This document shows positions 34,027 through 42,855 of a stretch of DNA of 64,000 nt, one piece after another. The notes under the pieces were generated by a model. The model did no database searches and was not told the DNA's origin. It saw nothing but the letters and a program-made list of their open reading frames with translations. The first letter of the stretch is position 1. Every line of letters starts with the position of its first letter. A program made the position numbers and the translations under genes. Origin of the DNA: Paenibacillus sp. J23TS9 (GTDB lineage Bacteria > Bacillota > Bacilli > Paenibacillales > Paenibacillaceae); NCBI RefSeq assembly GCF_018403225.1, contig NZ_BOSG01000002.1, forward strand, positions 634,881 through 698,880, given 5' to 3'.

Positions 34027-36099
34027 TTATTTTTTATCGAGCTGGATGCTGAACGAAGAACCGGCATCCCCCGCGAAAACGATCGTTCCGCCCTTAGGCA
34101 GGACGACTTGGTTCGAGCCGCTGACTTCGCTCATGTTCACGCAGTTCCCCGCGGCGTCATAGACCACAAATCCGCCTTCGACCGGCAGCCTTACGGTCAT
34201 CGTCTTGCCCGCTGCCGCAGCAGGGACCGTGAACCATCTGGCGTAGCCGTCATCCTTCACTGTTACGGTCGACTGTTTGCCTTGGTACAGCGGTTTGACC
34301 AGATCCTCGCTGACGAACAGGCTTCCCGCCGTTTCCAGGTACTCAGCGCCATCCTTTTGGTAGAAGCTGTATCCGGCCGTATCCCGGCCGCCCATACCAG
34401 GAATTTGCAGGCTGCTTACCGCCGTGTCCGGTCCGGTAATTTTCTTGTCGTTCAAATATCCTTGAAAGTCCTTAGTAAGCTTCATTTCGAGCGTCGGTTT
34501 CATCAAGTACATGACTGACGTGTATTTCTCGTTGACCGGGTAATAGGTTTTGCCTTCCCGCTTCGACCAAGCAGCGGCCGTTTCCTTCGTCAGTGGGTTA
34601 CTGTCCAGCTTCTGGGCGAGATAATGGGACATCGCCACTTGCCCGAGCTCAGGTACCGTGCTGTATTGGCGAACCCAAAGGTAGGTTAGGCCGTTCGATT
34701 CGGTCACGAAGCTGAGCTTCGCTGTCCCTGCTTCGTCCACAAATGTTCCGTCCGTGGTGTACACGTACTTCTCTGCCGGATATTCCGGCACATTCGGCAC
34801 CGTGACGGACATGATTCCATCTTTCAGGCCAACCTTGACGAGCTGTCCCGTGGAGCCGTAATATCCGGCGACCTTCTTCATGTCCTCCGGCAGGCTGACC
34901 GGAACCGGTTTGCCGAACGATTTATCCGGCTTAATTTCCTTGATGGCCCCTTTTTCTTTCAGCGCTTCAAGCAGAATTTGGGTCGCCAGAAGCTGGTTCG
35001 TCGAGCTGCTGCCGCCCGAGGATACGACAGCCGCGGCCATGTCCTGCTCCGGAAGGACGATCAGCGAAGCATGATACAAGATCGTGTCCCCGCCCTTCAC
35101 CACAGCCTGGATGCCGTAATCATTAAACGGATACAATCTTACGCTGTCCCAGCCGAGGCCATAATCAAAGGAGTTGTCCGCGTCTTTAGGCCACAGTCCT
35201 TTTTTATATTCGGACTGTCCCATGGCTTCCACCGACTTGGCAGAGAGAATGCCCGGTTTCTGACCGGTAAAGATTTGCGAGAACCGTGCCATATCTTCCG
35301 CCGTGGAATAAATGCCTCCCGTTCCGATGACATTCACCGTTTCATTCGGCAGCTGCTGCGGAATCGTAGGATAATACAGCCCTGCGGTTTTAGCCGTATC
35401 TACCATATCCTGCGAGGTTTTTGTATCGTTCATGCCCAGCGGCTCAGTGAAATATTGGTGCACAAAGGCGGTAAACTTCATTCCGCTTACGCGTTCCACC
35501 AAAATCTCCGCCAACGTAAAGCCGTCGTTACAGTAGACCGAGAAGGCGCCAGGATCGGCCTTCAAGCTTTGCTTGGACAGCTGCTCCAGCAGCGTGTCGT
35601 GGGCGTAAGGGTCCGAATCCTCGAACAAAAATGCGTTGTTCAAGCTGGAACCCTGAATCCCGGAGGAATGGTTCAGAAGCATGCGCGGAGTGATTTGCTT
35701 GTAACGCTCATCCTTCATTTTGAAATCCGGTATGTACTGTACTAGCGGGGTATCCAGGTTGATCTTCCCCTCGTCGGCCAGCTTCATGACAGCAGAGGTG
35801 GTGAACATTTTGCTCGTCGAGCCGATGCCGTACATCGTGCCCGGTGTAAGCGGAGTCTTCCCCTTTTCGTCATTTTTCCCGGCTTGGCCGGATACGGTGA
35901 TCTTTCCCTGATCGATGAGCGCGTACTGAACGCTGACCGTTCCATACTGCTCGGTGAGCAGTGCCGCCTTTTTCGCCGCGAGTGCTCCCAGCCCTTGGTC
36001 GGGAATCGCTGCTTCCGTGCCGGACGCCATCGCCGCGGTTGGAACAAGCGGCGTTAATATCAGCGCGGCTGCCAGAAGCCATGCCATTCTTTTCTTCAT
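34027..36099 (-). CDS. Exported beta-lactamase-fold serine hydrolase (PbpE/class C type)
   Basis: A 690-residue protein with signal peptide MAWLLAAALILTPLVPTAAMA. The beta-lactamase/DD-peptidase domain spans about 35-385: SxxK at Ser94-Lys97 (STSK), YCN as the Y-x-N motif near 190, and KGG near 335 where class C enzymes have KTG. Residues 400-690 form a second, beta-rich domain found in many Bacillales esterase/peptidase relatives. It may cleave D-amino acid peptides or cell-wall esters; resistance to beta-lactams is not implied. AAAGGAGG precedes ATG 36099. A sigma-W-like promoter upstream recalls B. subtilis pbpE, a known sigma-W gene of this family. Confidence 0.87.
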   Translation of the reverse strand: MKKRMAWLLAAALILTPLVPTAAMASGTEAAIPDQGLGALAAKKAALLTEQYGTVSVQYALIDQGKITVSGQAGKNDEKGKTPLTPGTMYGIGSTSKMFTTSAVMKLADEGKINLDTPLVQYIPDFKMKDERYKQITPRMLLNHSSGIQGSSLNNAFLFEDSDPYAHDTLLEQLSKQSLKADPGAFSVYCNDGFTLAEILVERVSGMKFTAFVHQYFTEPLGMNDTKTSQDMVDTAKTAGLYYPTIPQQLPNETVNVIGTGGIYSTAEDMARFSQIFTGQKPGILSAKSVEAMGQSEYKKGLWPKDADNSFDYGLGWDSVRLYPFNDYGIQAVVKGGDTILYHASLIVLPEQDMAAAVVSSGGSSSTNQLLATQILLEALKEKGAIKEIKPDKSFGKPVPVSLPEDMKKVAGYYGSTGQLVKVGLKDGIMSVTVPNVPEYPAEKYVYTTDGTFVDEAGTAKLSFVTESNGLTYLWVRQYSTVPELGQVAMSHYLAQKLDSNPLTKETAAAWSKREGKTYYPVNEKYTSVMYLMKPTLEMKLTKDFQGYLNDKKITGPDTAVSSLQIPGMGGRDTAGYSFYQKDGAEYLETAGSLFVSEDLVKPLYQGKQSTVTVKDDGYARWFTVPAAAAGKTMTVRLPVEGGFVVYDAAGNCVNMSEVSGSNQVVLPKGGTIVFAGDAGSSFSIQLDKK

Positions 36100-36130
36100 A
36101 AATGAACCTCCTTTTATTGGGTTACACTGT

Positions 36131-36158
36131 AGTACGTTTTGGACCCTAATTTGGTTCA
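36131..36158 (-). promoter_or_regulatory. Sigma-W-like ECF promoter of the serine hydrolase
   Basis: Minus-strand TGAACC (36158-36153), exactly 16 bases, CGTACT (36136-36131), 32 bases before the start codon. It differs from TGAAAC-N16-CGTA at one -35 position. Confidence 0.7.
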
Positions 36159-36259
36159 GTTTTCCAACAAAAAAAGGAACTTCGTCTCATACCGCAGTCC
36201 AATCTAGGACCAGCCGTCTATCGGGAAAACGGTGGAAAATGCCTATCCGCTGACTTCAA

Positions 36260-36285
36260 AAAGGCAGCCGCCCGAGGCTGCCTTT
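36260..36285 (-). terminator. Terminator of the sugar-transporter/FAD operon
   Basis: AAAGGCAGCC/GGCTGCCTTT with a 6-base loop, followed by TTTTTG on the minus strand, about 70 bases past the FAD oxidoreductase stop. Confidence 0.88.
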
Positions 36286-36353
36286 CTCGCCGCATGCAGC
36301 TCCCGGGCGATGCGGCGTTACATGACGTAAGTCCACCAAAGGCGGCCTCAGCT

Positions 36354-38600
36354 TTAATACACCCGAATTTCCACCAGCTCCCCGCACGGAGCGCCGTTCG
36401 TCTCTTCGATGACGATGCGCAGCACATCGGCCAAGACCGGCTCCTTCATACGGATGCGATTGCTTCTACGCCGATTATCCCCAACTGATGTTGCAACACG
36501 CCACTGCCCTTGAACCCGGGCCTCGATCCGGTACGACTTCACCAGCTCGGGAATGATATCGAATGACGTACGGTGATGATGAAGGTTGATCAGGTCCTCG
36601 TTCACGTCATCGTTCCACGTCAGCATGATTTCCTTCATCGATATTTCATGCTCCCAAGTCAATTGCAGCCAAGCCTCGCGCTCAGGCCCGATCGGCTCGG
36701 ATGTCCACAGATTCGGACCGCCGAATGGCCGTTTGTATCCACCGACTGCCTTCTCCGGCGCATAGGCTTCTGTTCTGCCCTTGACCTTAAAGCAGAAGGG
36801 CTGACGGACCGCCGCCTTCATACTCCAAGCCACGACGGGTTGATTCTCATCGTGCTCCTCCAGATTGGCCGATGCATTAGGAACTGCCCCCTTCTCAAAA
36901 GCGAGGATGCCGGTAAGCGGTTCGGCCGCCCGGTACAAGCTGACATCCGGATTCTCGCGGATGATGACAAAGGCATTCTGCGGCGCATCCGGCGCCCAAT
37001 GGAGCGGCAGGGATATCCACTGCGCCTCGCCCTTGGAAACCGTCGTCTCCGCTTCAGTTATCTTCGAATGCGGCACGTAGTTCTCCGGACGGCCGGTGTC
37101 CCATAACTCTACGGTAAGCCGGGTATCCCCGGCCGCGTCTACGAGCAGCTCCAGCCTTTCGACCGCCGGGTCAACCGGGAACAAAATCGCGGCATCACGC
37201 TCCAGCCGGGTTGCCTCATGCGGTTTATCCACACTGATGCTGCTTCGAAACGATGATGCCGAAACCTGCGCCAGGCGGGCCAGGTCCCGTTCGTCTTCAT
37301 GCCGCAGACCGATGACGGAAGCGTCCTGGCGCAGCAGCGTCTGCTGCAGCTCTTGTAGATGTGAGTGGTAGATCTCCCTCGGAGATACGCCCTTCGCGGC
37401 GCACAGCGAAGCAGCGGTACCGGCCGCTTCTCCCATAACCGCGCAGGTTGCCATGACGCGCGTCGTGCCGAATGCCACGTGGGAAGCGCTGATGTTGCGG
37501 CCGGCGAACAGTAGATTTCCCACGTTGGCCGAGTACAGGCTACGGTATGGAATATGATAGTTACCGTCTGCATGCATATGCTTGGAACCACTGGCTTCGG
37601 CATACATCCCCTGCGGGGGATGCAGATCGATGGACCAGCCGCCAAAGGCGATCCGGTCATGGAACGGCTCCTGCGCGATGATATCGTTCTGGTTCAGCAC
37701 ATAATCGCCGACGAAACGGCGGTATTCCCTTTTTCCCGGGATGGAGCCGACCCACTCCAAAGTCATGCTTTCGGCCTCAAACTGCCCCGAATTTTTGATA
37801 TAGTCCCAAATGCCGTAAATGACAGACCACAGCTCGTCCCGGATCACTTCATTATCATGGACCGTATCCAGCTCACCGCCCCACTCGATCCACCAATAAT
37901 GGCAGCCCGAGTCGCCGCTGCGGATCACTCGCTTGATCGGGATTGGCGTCTGCTCGATGTCCTTGGCAAAGGAAGGCGGCATGAACCGGACCGGATGCCC
38001 CGCGTCCTTCGTGTAGAATAGCAGCGTACTGCCCAAGGTAATGCCGTCCGCTTCCTCCGGCGCCCACGCTTCCCCGTATTCATGGGAGGCTTCCCGGCCG
38101 ATCCGGTGCCGTGCACCCGCCATGAAGCCGACGAGGCCGTCGCCGGTGCAATCCAGGAAGACCGGGCTTTCCAGGCGGATGCGCCGCTCGGAGCCCATCA
38201 TCCAGCCGGTCACTGACCGGATCATCCGGTTCTCCTCCGGACCGTCCGCTTCGACTTCATGTACATCGGTATTCAGCAGCAGCGTGATGTTCGGCTCCGC
38301 CTTGACCGCTTCCAGGATAACCAAATCCCACAAATACGGATTGCCATCCGGATTGCGGTACTGGTTCTCCACGAACAGCTCACCCAGGATGCCGGTCTCC
38401 CGTGCATACCGGTTGATGCCGTGCGCGGTCGCCCCGCACACCCATACCCTTACTTCGCTGCTCGAATTGCCTCCCAGAACCGGGCGGTTGTTCACGAGCA
38501 CGACCTTGCTGCCGAGCCTTGCTGCCGCAATGGCGGCACATACGCCTGCCAGTCCGCCGCCGATCACGGCCACATCGCTTTGCATCGTCTCCGTTTTCAT
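36354..38600 (-). CDS. FAD-dependent oxidoreductase with C-terminal galactose-binding-like domain
   Basis: A 748-residue protein. Residues 1-440 are an FAD-dependent oxidoreductase of the FAD_oxidored type: Rossmann motif GGGLAGVCAAIAAARLG near 14, the second FAD strand VVLVNNRPVLGG, then LDCTGDGLVGFMAGA, and FAGRNISASHVAFGTTRVMATCAVMGEAAG near 380. Residues 600-748 look like an F5/8 (discoidin-type) beta-sandwich (WLQLTWEHEISMKEIMLTW). No signal peptide, so it is cytoplasmic. Its start lies 4 bases after the permease stop, with AGGGTGAGAGA before the ATG. In this position it probably oxidises the imported sugar derivative; the substrate is unknown. Confidence 0.85.
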   Translation of the reverse strand: MKTETMQSDVAVIGGGLAGVCAAIAAARLGSKVVLVNNRPVLGGNSSSEVRVWVCGATAHGINRYARETGILGELFVENQYRNPDGNPYLWDLVILEAVKAEPNITLLLNTDVHEVEADGPEENRMIRSVTGWMMGSERRIRLESPVFLDCTGDGLVGFMAGARHRIGREASHEYGEAWAPEEADGITLGSTLLFYTKDAGHPVRFMPPSFAKDIEQTPIPIKRVIRSGDSGCHYWWIEWGGELDTVHDNEVIRDELWSVIYGIWDYIKNSGQFEAESMTLEWVGSIPGKREYRRFVGDYVLNQNDIIAQEPFHDRIAFGGWSIDLHPPQGMYAEASGSKHMHADGNYHIPYRSLYSANVGNLLFAGRNISASHVAFGTTRVMATCAVMGEAAGTAASLCAAKGVSPREIYHSHLQELQQTLLRQDASVIGLRHEDERDLARLAQVSASSFRSSISVDKPHEATRLERDAAILFPVDPAVERLELLVDAAGDTRLTVELWDTGRPENYVPHSKITEAETTVSKGEAQWISLPLHWAPDAPQNAFVIIRENPDVSLYRAAEPLTGILAFEKGAVPNASANLEEHDENQPVVAWSMKAAVRQPFCFKVKGRTEAYAPEKAVGGYKRPFGGPNLWTSEPIGPEREAWLQLTWEHEISMKEIMLTWNDDVNEDLINLHHHRTSFDIIPELVKSYRIEARVQGQWRVATSVGDNRRRSNRIRMKEPVLADVLRIVIEETNGAPCGELVEIRVY

Positions 38601-38604
38601 TCTC

Positions 38605-39450
38605 TCACCCTTTCACCGCAGAGTTGGTCAAGCCTTGAATAATGTAGCGCTGGCCGATCGCGAACACGACGATCATCGGGATAATGCCCGCAGACGCCGC
38701 AGCCATCATGCCATTGTAATCCACCGTATTTTCCAGGATAAAATTCTGAAGCCCAAGCGGAATAGTATATAGCCGCTCGTCGATCAAAAAGACCAGCGCA
38801 TTCTCGTAATCGTTCCACTGCCAGGAGAAATCGATGATAGCCAAGGTGGCCAGCGCCGGTTTGGCGAGCGGAAGAATAAGACGGAAGAAAATCCGGAAAT
38901 GCCCCGCTCCGTCGATAAAGGCCGACTCGGAAATCTCATGGGGAATGGACAGGAAGAACTGGCGCAGCATAAACACGCCGAAAATTGTAAACATGCCGGG
39001 CAGAATCAACGCCAGATGCGTATTGTATATGCCGGCCCATTCAAACATGATGAACTTGGGCACGAACAGCACCTGCGGGGGAATCATCATCATGGATAAA
39101 TAGAGCATAAACAGGGCATTTCTCCCCTTGAATTCGATCCGGGCGAAGCCGTATGCCGCGAAAGCGGACAGGAACGTGGCTCCGACCATGCCGATGAGGG
39201 CGATTTTCAGCGAGTTCAGGTAATAGGCACCGAAGCTCTTCGGTCCGCTCCACACCTTGAGATGATGCTCCCAGGTCGGATGCGAGGGAATCCACTCGAT
39301 CGGGTATTTGAATACCTCGGCCGGGGTTTTCAGTGACGTGCTGATCATCCATAAAAAAGGCATAATCATCACGATGGCCAGCGCCAGCATAATCAACGTC
39401 ACCAGCAGCCGGCCCGGCGTGCCGGCCAGCAGTCGTTTTTTGAGTTCCAT
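38605..39450 (-). CDS. Sugar ABC transporter permease, MalG/UgpE type
   Basis: A 281-residue protein with six membrane helices and the cytoplasmic EAA loop ESAFIDGAGHFRIFFRLILPL near 190 that docks the ATPase. The N-terminal MIMPFLWMISTSLK block and the C-terminal QGLTNSAVKG are typical of the CUT1 family. It is 23 bases after the first permease and forms the heteromeric channel with it. No ATPase gene is in the cluster. Confidence 0.93.
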   Translation of the reverse strand: MELKKRLLAGTPGRLLVTLIMLALAIVMIMPFLWMISTSLKTPAEVFKYPIEWIPSHPTWEHHLKVWSGPKSFGAYYLNSLKIALIGMVGATFLSAFAAYGFARIEFKGRNALFMLYLSMMMIPPQVLFVPKFIMFEWAGIYNTHLALILPGMFTIFGVFMLRQFFLSIPHEISESAFIDGAGHFRIFFRLILPLAKPALATLAIIDFSWQWNDYENALVFLIDERLYTIPLGLQNFILENTVDYNGMMAAASAGIIPMIVVFAIGQRYIIQGLTNSAVKG

Positions 39451-39473
39451 GATGCTTCAGGCCTCTCTTTCTC

Positions 39474-40355
39474 TTAATAATGGACCCAACGTTTTTGCCC
39501 GATCCATTGGACCGCAGTGATGATCAGGATGATGATGAACAGCGCCCACGAGATCGTGGCAGCATAACCCATGTCGTAATACCGGAAAGCATTCTGATAG
39601 ACGAACAGGGACAGGATGGTCGTACTGTTTCCGGGACCGCCCTGCGTCGTTGCCTGAATGATGCCGAACGTTTTGATCGTCATGATCATGCCGGTTACGA
39701 GCAGCAGGAACGTCGTGGGACTAACGAGCGGCCACATGATTTTGCGGAGCAGCTGTCCCGGCCGTGCGCCGTCGATTTTCGCGGCTTCCAGAAGCTCAGG
39801 CGACACCTCCTGCAGCGCGGCCAAATAGATGATCATGTTATAGCCCATCAGAAACCAGATCCAGATGATATCGATGGCGAACATCGAAGTTGTCGTGGTG
39901 GACAGCCATCCCGGCGGATGCTCGATGCCAATGCCGCGGAGGAACCCGTTGATCGGCCCCTGCTTCGGCTGAAACAGCAGCATCCAGACAAAAGCCACGG
40001 CTACCCCGCTCGTGATGTACGGCATGAAGTATAGGGCTCGCAGCAGTTTTTTTAAATAGATCCGCTGGTTCAGGATGACCGCGACCACGAAGCCGAGCGC
40101 GATCGACACCGGCACCGCTACGAGGAAGAGGACCGTATTCTTCAGCGACAGATAAAACAGCTTGTCGTGCAGCATCCGGATGATATTATCGAAACCGACG
40201 AACCCGACCTTGGGATTCATGAATTTGTAATCCGTGAAGACGAGGCCCAGGGAATATGCGGCCGGTATGAGAAAGAACAACAGCACGCCGATCATGCTGG
40301 GCCCGATGAAGACATAGCCCAGCCTGCGCTGCCTTCTCATCCAATGGTTGTTCAT
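39474..40355 (-). CDS. Sugar ABC transporter permease, MalF/UgpA type
   Basis: A 293-residue six-helix permease with EAA loop LEAAKIDGARPGQLLRKIMWPL near 200 and the CUT1 N-terminus RRLGYVFIGPSMIGVLLFFLIPA. I chose ATG 40355 because GAGGGA lies 7 bases upstream; ATG 40370 has no ribosome binding site. A terminator at 40521-40551 separates it from the binding-protein gene, which would leave more binding protein than permease, as is usual for such systems. Confidence 0.92.
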   Translation of the reverse strand: MNNHWMRRQRRLGYVFIGPSMIGVLLFFLIPAAYSLGLVFTDYKFMNPKVGFVGFDNIIRMLHDKLFYLSLKNTVLFLVAVPVSIALGFVVAVILNQRIYLKKLLRALYFMPYITSGVAVAFVWMLLFQPKQGPINGFLRGIGIEHPPGWLSTTTTSMFAIDIIWIWFLMGYNMIIYLAALQEVSPELLEAAKIDGARPGQLLRKIMWPLVSPTTFLLLVTGMIMTIKTFGIIQATTQGGPGNSTTILSLFVYQNAFRYYDMGYAATISWALFIIILIITAVQWIGQKRWVHY

Positions 40356-40520
40356 GCGTTTTTCCCTCATTTCTTGATTTGATGTCCTCAGTCTAGCAAG
40401 CCGGGACGTATCGCAGAAGGAACAAAACCATCGTCTTCATATCACAAAATGATGCAAAAAAAACGCCGTGCAGCTTACCGCATGGCGCTTGGTCATCAAA
40501 TTGTTCTATCTAGAATGAAA

Positions 40521-40551
40521 AAGGGACGGCCGTCAAGCTTGGCCGTCCCTT
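40521..40551 (-). terminator. Terminator/attenuator after the binding-protein gene
   Basis: Perfect 11-bp stem AAGGGACGGCC/GGCCGTCCCTT with a 9-base loop, then TTTTTCATTC on the minus strand. Being internal to the transporter cluster, it probably lowers permease expression relative to the lipoprotein. Confidence 0.85.
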
Positions 40552-40587
40552 GTCTTCAAGCGCATGTTTCGCCTCTGCAGCGAAAAG

Positions 40588-41922
40588 TTACTTTTGCGGA
40601 TTGGATTTCAAATATTCGTTATGCCGTTTGACCATCTCCGCCACCGTCGCGTCGAGGTCTTGGGCTCCCAGAAAGTACTTTTCGTATTCCTGCGAGCGCA
40701 GGTCCATAACTTCCTGTGGAACGGTACGGACGAAGGTCGGCGTCTTGTTGTCGAACATGACGTACATCAAGGATTCCTGATCGTAGGTATCCCCTTTGTC
40801 ACCCAGCATGCTTTTCATCGCGGCACCCTGATCCGAATCCTTGGATGCAGGCAAGCGTCCTCCCGCCGCCATCGGCGCCATGCCGCCGTCCGCGTACCAT
40901 TTCAGAAACTCCCATGCTTCCTTTTGATGTTTGGACTTGGCATTGATCGAGATATAATCGCCCAAACCGCCGCGGGTCACGTAGTTCGCCGCATCTTCTT
41001 CCAGTCTCGGCACCGGCGCGAACGCGATTTTGAAATCGCGCGGATAATCGGTGAAGTTGTTGGAGCTGCGAAGCAGCCATGCCCCGATGTTCAGCATCGG
41101 CACTTCACCGCTGAGGAACATTTGCTCAACCGGCATTTTGGACGTCAGCTGCTCGCCGAGCGGCGGCGTCGTTTTATCGTCCTTCATCATGCTGTTCAAG
41201 GACTCCAGCCATTTGCGTACCAGTGGGTGATCCAGGTTGGATGTCCCGTCTGCTTTGGTATAGCCCTCTTTGGCGAGCACCGAGTCGATTGGATCGACAT
41301 ACGGCTCAGTGTTCTGAATGAAGCCGTATCCTTCGCCTTTTTTCAGCTTTTTGGCGTATTCCATCATCTCTTCCCAGGTCCAATCCTTCGGAACCGGGAG
41401 ATTGGCCGCATCCAGGGCGTCCTTGTTCAGCGCAACGAAAAACGAGCTTTTCGTCGTCGGCACGCCGTAATATTTGCCGTCGATCTTCCAGCCTTCGGCT
41501 TCCGGCCCCATTTTCTCATCGATATTATAGTCGGTAAATGTGCTCAGGTCGGCTGCAACCCCCGAGGTGACCCGTTTCGTCGCCTGCGAAGCCGAATAAT
41601 TGACGAACAGGTCCACGTCCTGGCCGGTCATAATCGCCGTATCCAGCTTCAGGTTACCTTCATCATCGTTCACGTACCGTACGTACTCCACTTGAATGTC
41701 CGGGTGATCTTTGTTCCAGGAGTCCATGACCTCCTGCGGCCCGGCTTCCGGCGGAACACCGCCCCACATTTTCAGTTTGACGGCGCCGCTTGATGATGCA
41801 GTCTTCGCATCGCCCGCCGTCCCTTCAGCTTCCCCTTTGCTTCCGCTGCCGGAGCAGCCCGACATCATGGCCGCGATCAGCGCCAACGATACGAATCCCG
41901 CCAGCCAACCTTTTTTTCTCAA
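40588..41922 (-). CDS. Sugar-binding lipoprotein of ABC transporter (CUT1 type)
   Basis: A 444-residue protein with lipobox MMSGC (Cys23) and a Ser/Gly-rich tether. The type I extracellular solute-binding fold shows VKLKMWGGVPPEAGP near 48, VPTTKSSFFVALNKDAL near 155 and GGLGDYISINAKSKHQKEAWEFLKWY near 325. It captures an oligosaccharide or glycoside outside the membrane and delivers it to the two permeases downstream. GGGGGG lies before the ATG. The adjacent YesM/YesN pair probably induces it. Confidence 0.93.
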   Translation of the reverse strand: MRKKGWLAGFVSLALIAAMMSGCSGSGSKGEAEGTAGDAKTASSSGAVKLKMWGGVPPEAGPQEVMDSWNKDHPDIQVEYVRYVNDDEGNLKLDTAIMTGQDVDLFVNYSASQATKRVTSGVAADLSTFTDYNIDEKMGPEAEGWKIDGKYYGVPTTKSSFFVALNKDALDAANLPVPKDWTWEEMMEYAKKLKKGEGYGFIQNTEPYVDPIDSVLAKEGYTKADGTSNLDHPLVRKWLESLNSMMKDDKTTPPLGEQLTSKMPVEQMFLSGEVPMLNIGAWLLRSSNNFTDYPRDFKIAFAPVPRLEEDAANYVTRGGLGDYISINAKSKHQKEAWEFLKWYADGGMAPMAAGGRLPASKDSDQGAAMKSMLGDKGDTYDQESLMYVMFDNKTPTFVRTVPQEVMDLRSQEYEKYFLGAQDLDATVAEMVKRHNEYLKSNPQK

Positions 41923-42075
41923 TTGAAGCCCCCCGCATCAAAATAGGAATTGTTTGTTGCAGCTCAAGGATAGCAAAGCGGCGGGTCACGCCGTAAGTAA
42001 CAGAATCATGATATCCATGGAACAGATATACGCAGTTGGGGGGCTTATCATGGGCCCGCAGAGATGCATTTTGTT

Positions 42076-42831
42076 CTATTGCTTCATCCGGTACTGGCTC
42101 GGCGTCATCCCCGTCATCCGCTTGAAAATTTTAATGAAATAGTTATCGTTCATGAACCCGACGTTCTGGCAGATCCGATTGACCGGAAGGTCCGTCGTCG
42201 TCAGGTATTCGATGGCCTTCTCGACCCTCGTCCGGTGCAGGTAGTGGATCAGCGTCTCCCCGGTTTTCTTTTTGAACAGGGCGCTGACGTAGTTTTCCCC
42301 CATCATGACATAGCGGGCGAGCGATTTGAGCGTAATGTCCTGGTCGTAGTTTTGCTGGATATAGTCCATGATTTTATTCACTTCGGGGTGGGTGATCTTC
42401 TTCTCCCTGGCAGCCGCAGCCGGACGAACCGGACTCTCGGCCGGGGAACTCTGGGCCGACAGCTCCCTGCTGACCTTCACCAGCGTCTCCCGCAAATCCT
42501 TGACGCTCATGGACAGCTTCAAAATATAATTGGACGCGCCGTATTCCATCGCTCTGCGCATCGATTCGAAATCGCCGATGCAGGTCAGCATGACAAACTT
42601 GGATGCGATGCCGGCTTTCCGCGTCTCCTGCAGCAGCTCCAGGCCGTCCATCTGTGGCATGACAATGTCGCATAGCACCAGATCCGGCGGATCGTCCTTG
42701 ATCATCGGCAGAGCCTCCATGCCATTGCTTGCCTCGCCGGCCAGCGTAAACCCCATCTCCTCCCACCGAATGATCTCCTTGACCGATTCCCTCACGAACG
42801 TTTCGTCTTCAACCAGCAGTACCTTCCACAT
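42076..42831 (-). CDS. YesN-type response regulator with AraC DNA-binding domain
   Basis: A 251-residue protein. Receiver domain 1-120 (Asp8/Glu9, phosphorylation site Asp55 in LVLCDIVMPQ, and Lys in ILKLS). A short linker of about 25 residues leads to an AraC domain at about 150-251 with two helix-turn-helix motifs (ITLKSLARYVMMGENYVSALFKK and VNRICQNVGFMNDNYFIKIFKR). ATG 42831 is preferred: AAGGGGTG lies 7 bases upstream, but only 1 base from ATG 42837. It follows the kinase gene by 24 bases. Targets are probably the binding-protein and permease operons just downstream. Confidence 0.93.
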   Translation of the reverse strand: MWKVLLVEDETFVRESVKEIIRWEEMGFTLAGEASNGMEALPMIKDDPPDLVLCDIVMPQMDGLELLQETRKAGIASKFVMLTCIGDFESMRRAMEYGASNYILKLSMSVKDLRETLVKVSRELSAQSSPAESPVRPAAAAREKKITHPEVNKIMDYIQQNYDQDITLKSLARYVMMGENYVSALFKKKTGETLIHYLHRTRVEKAIEYLTTTDLPVNRICQNVGFMNDNYFIKIFKRMTGMTPSQYRMKQ

Positions 42832-42855
42832 ATGCATTCACCCCTTCGCAGTTCA

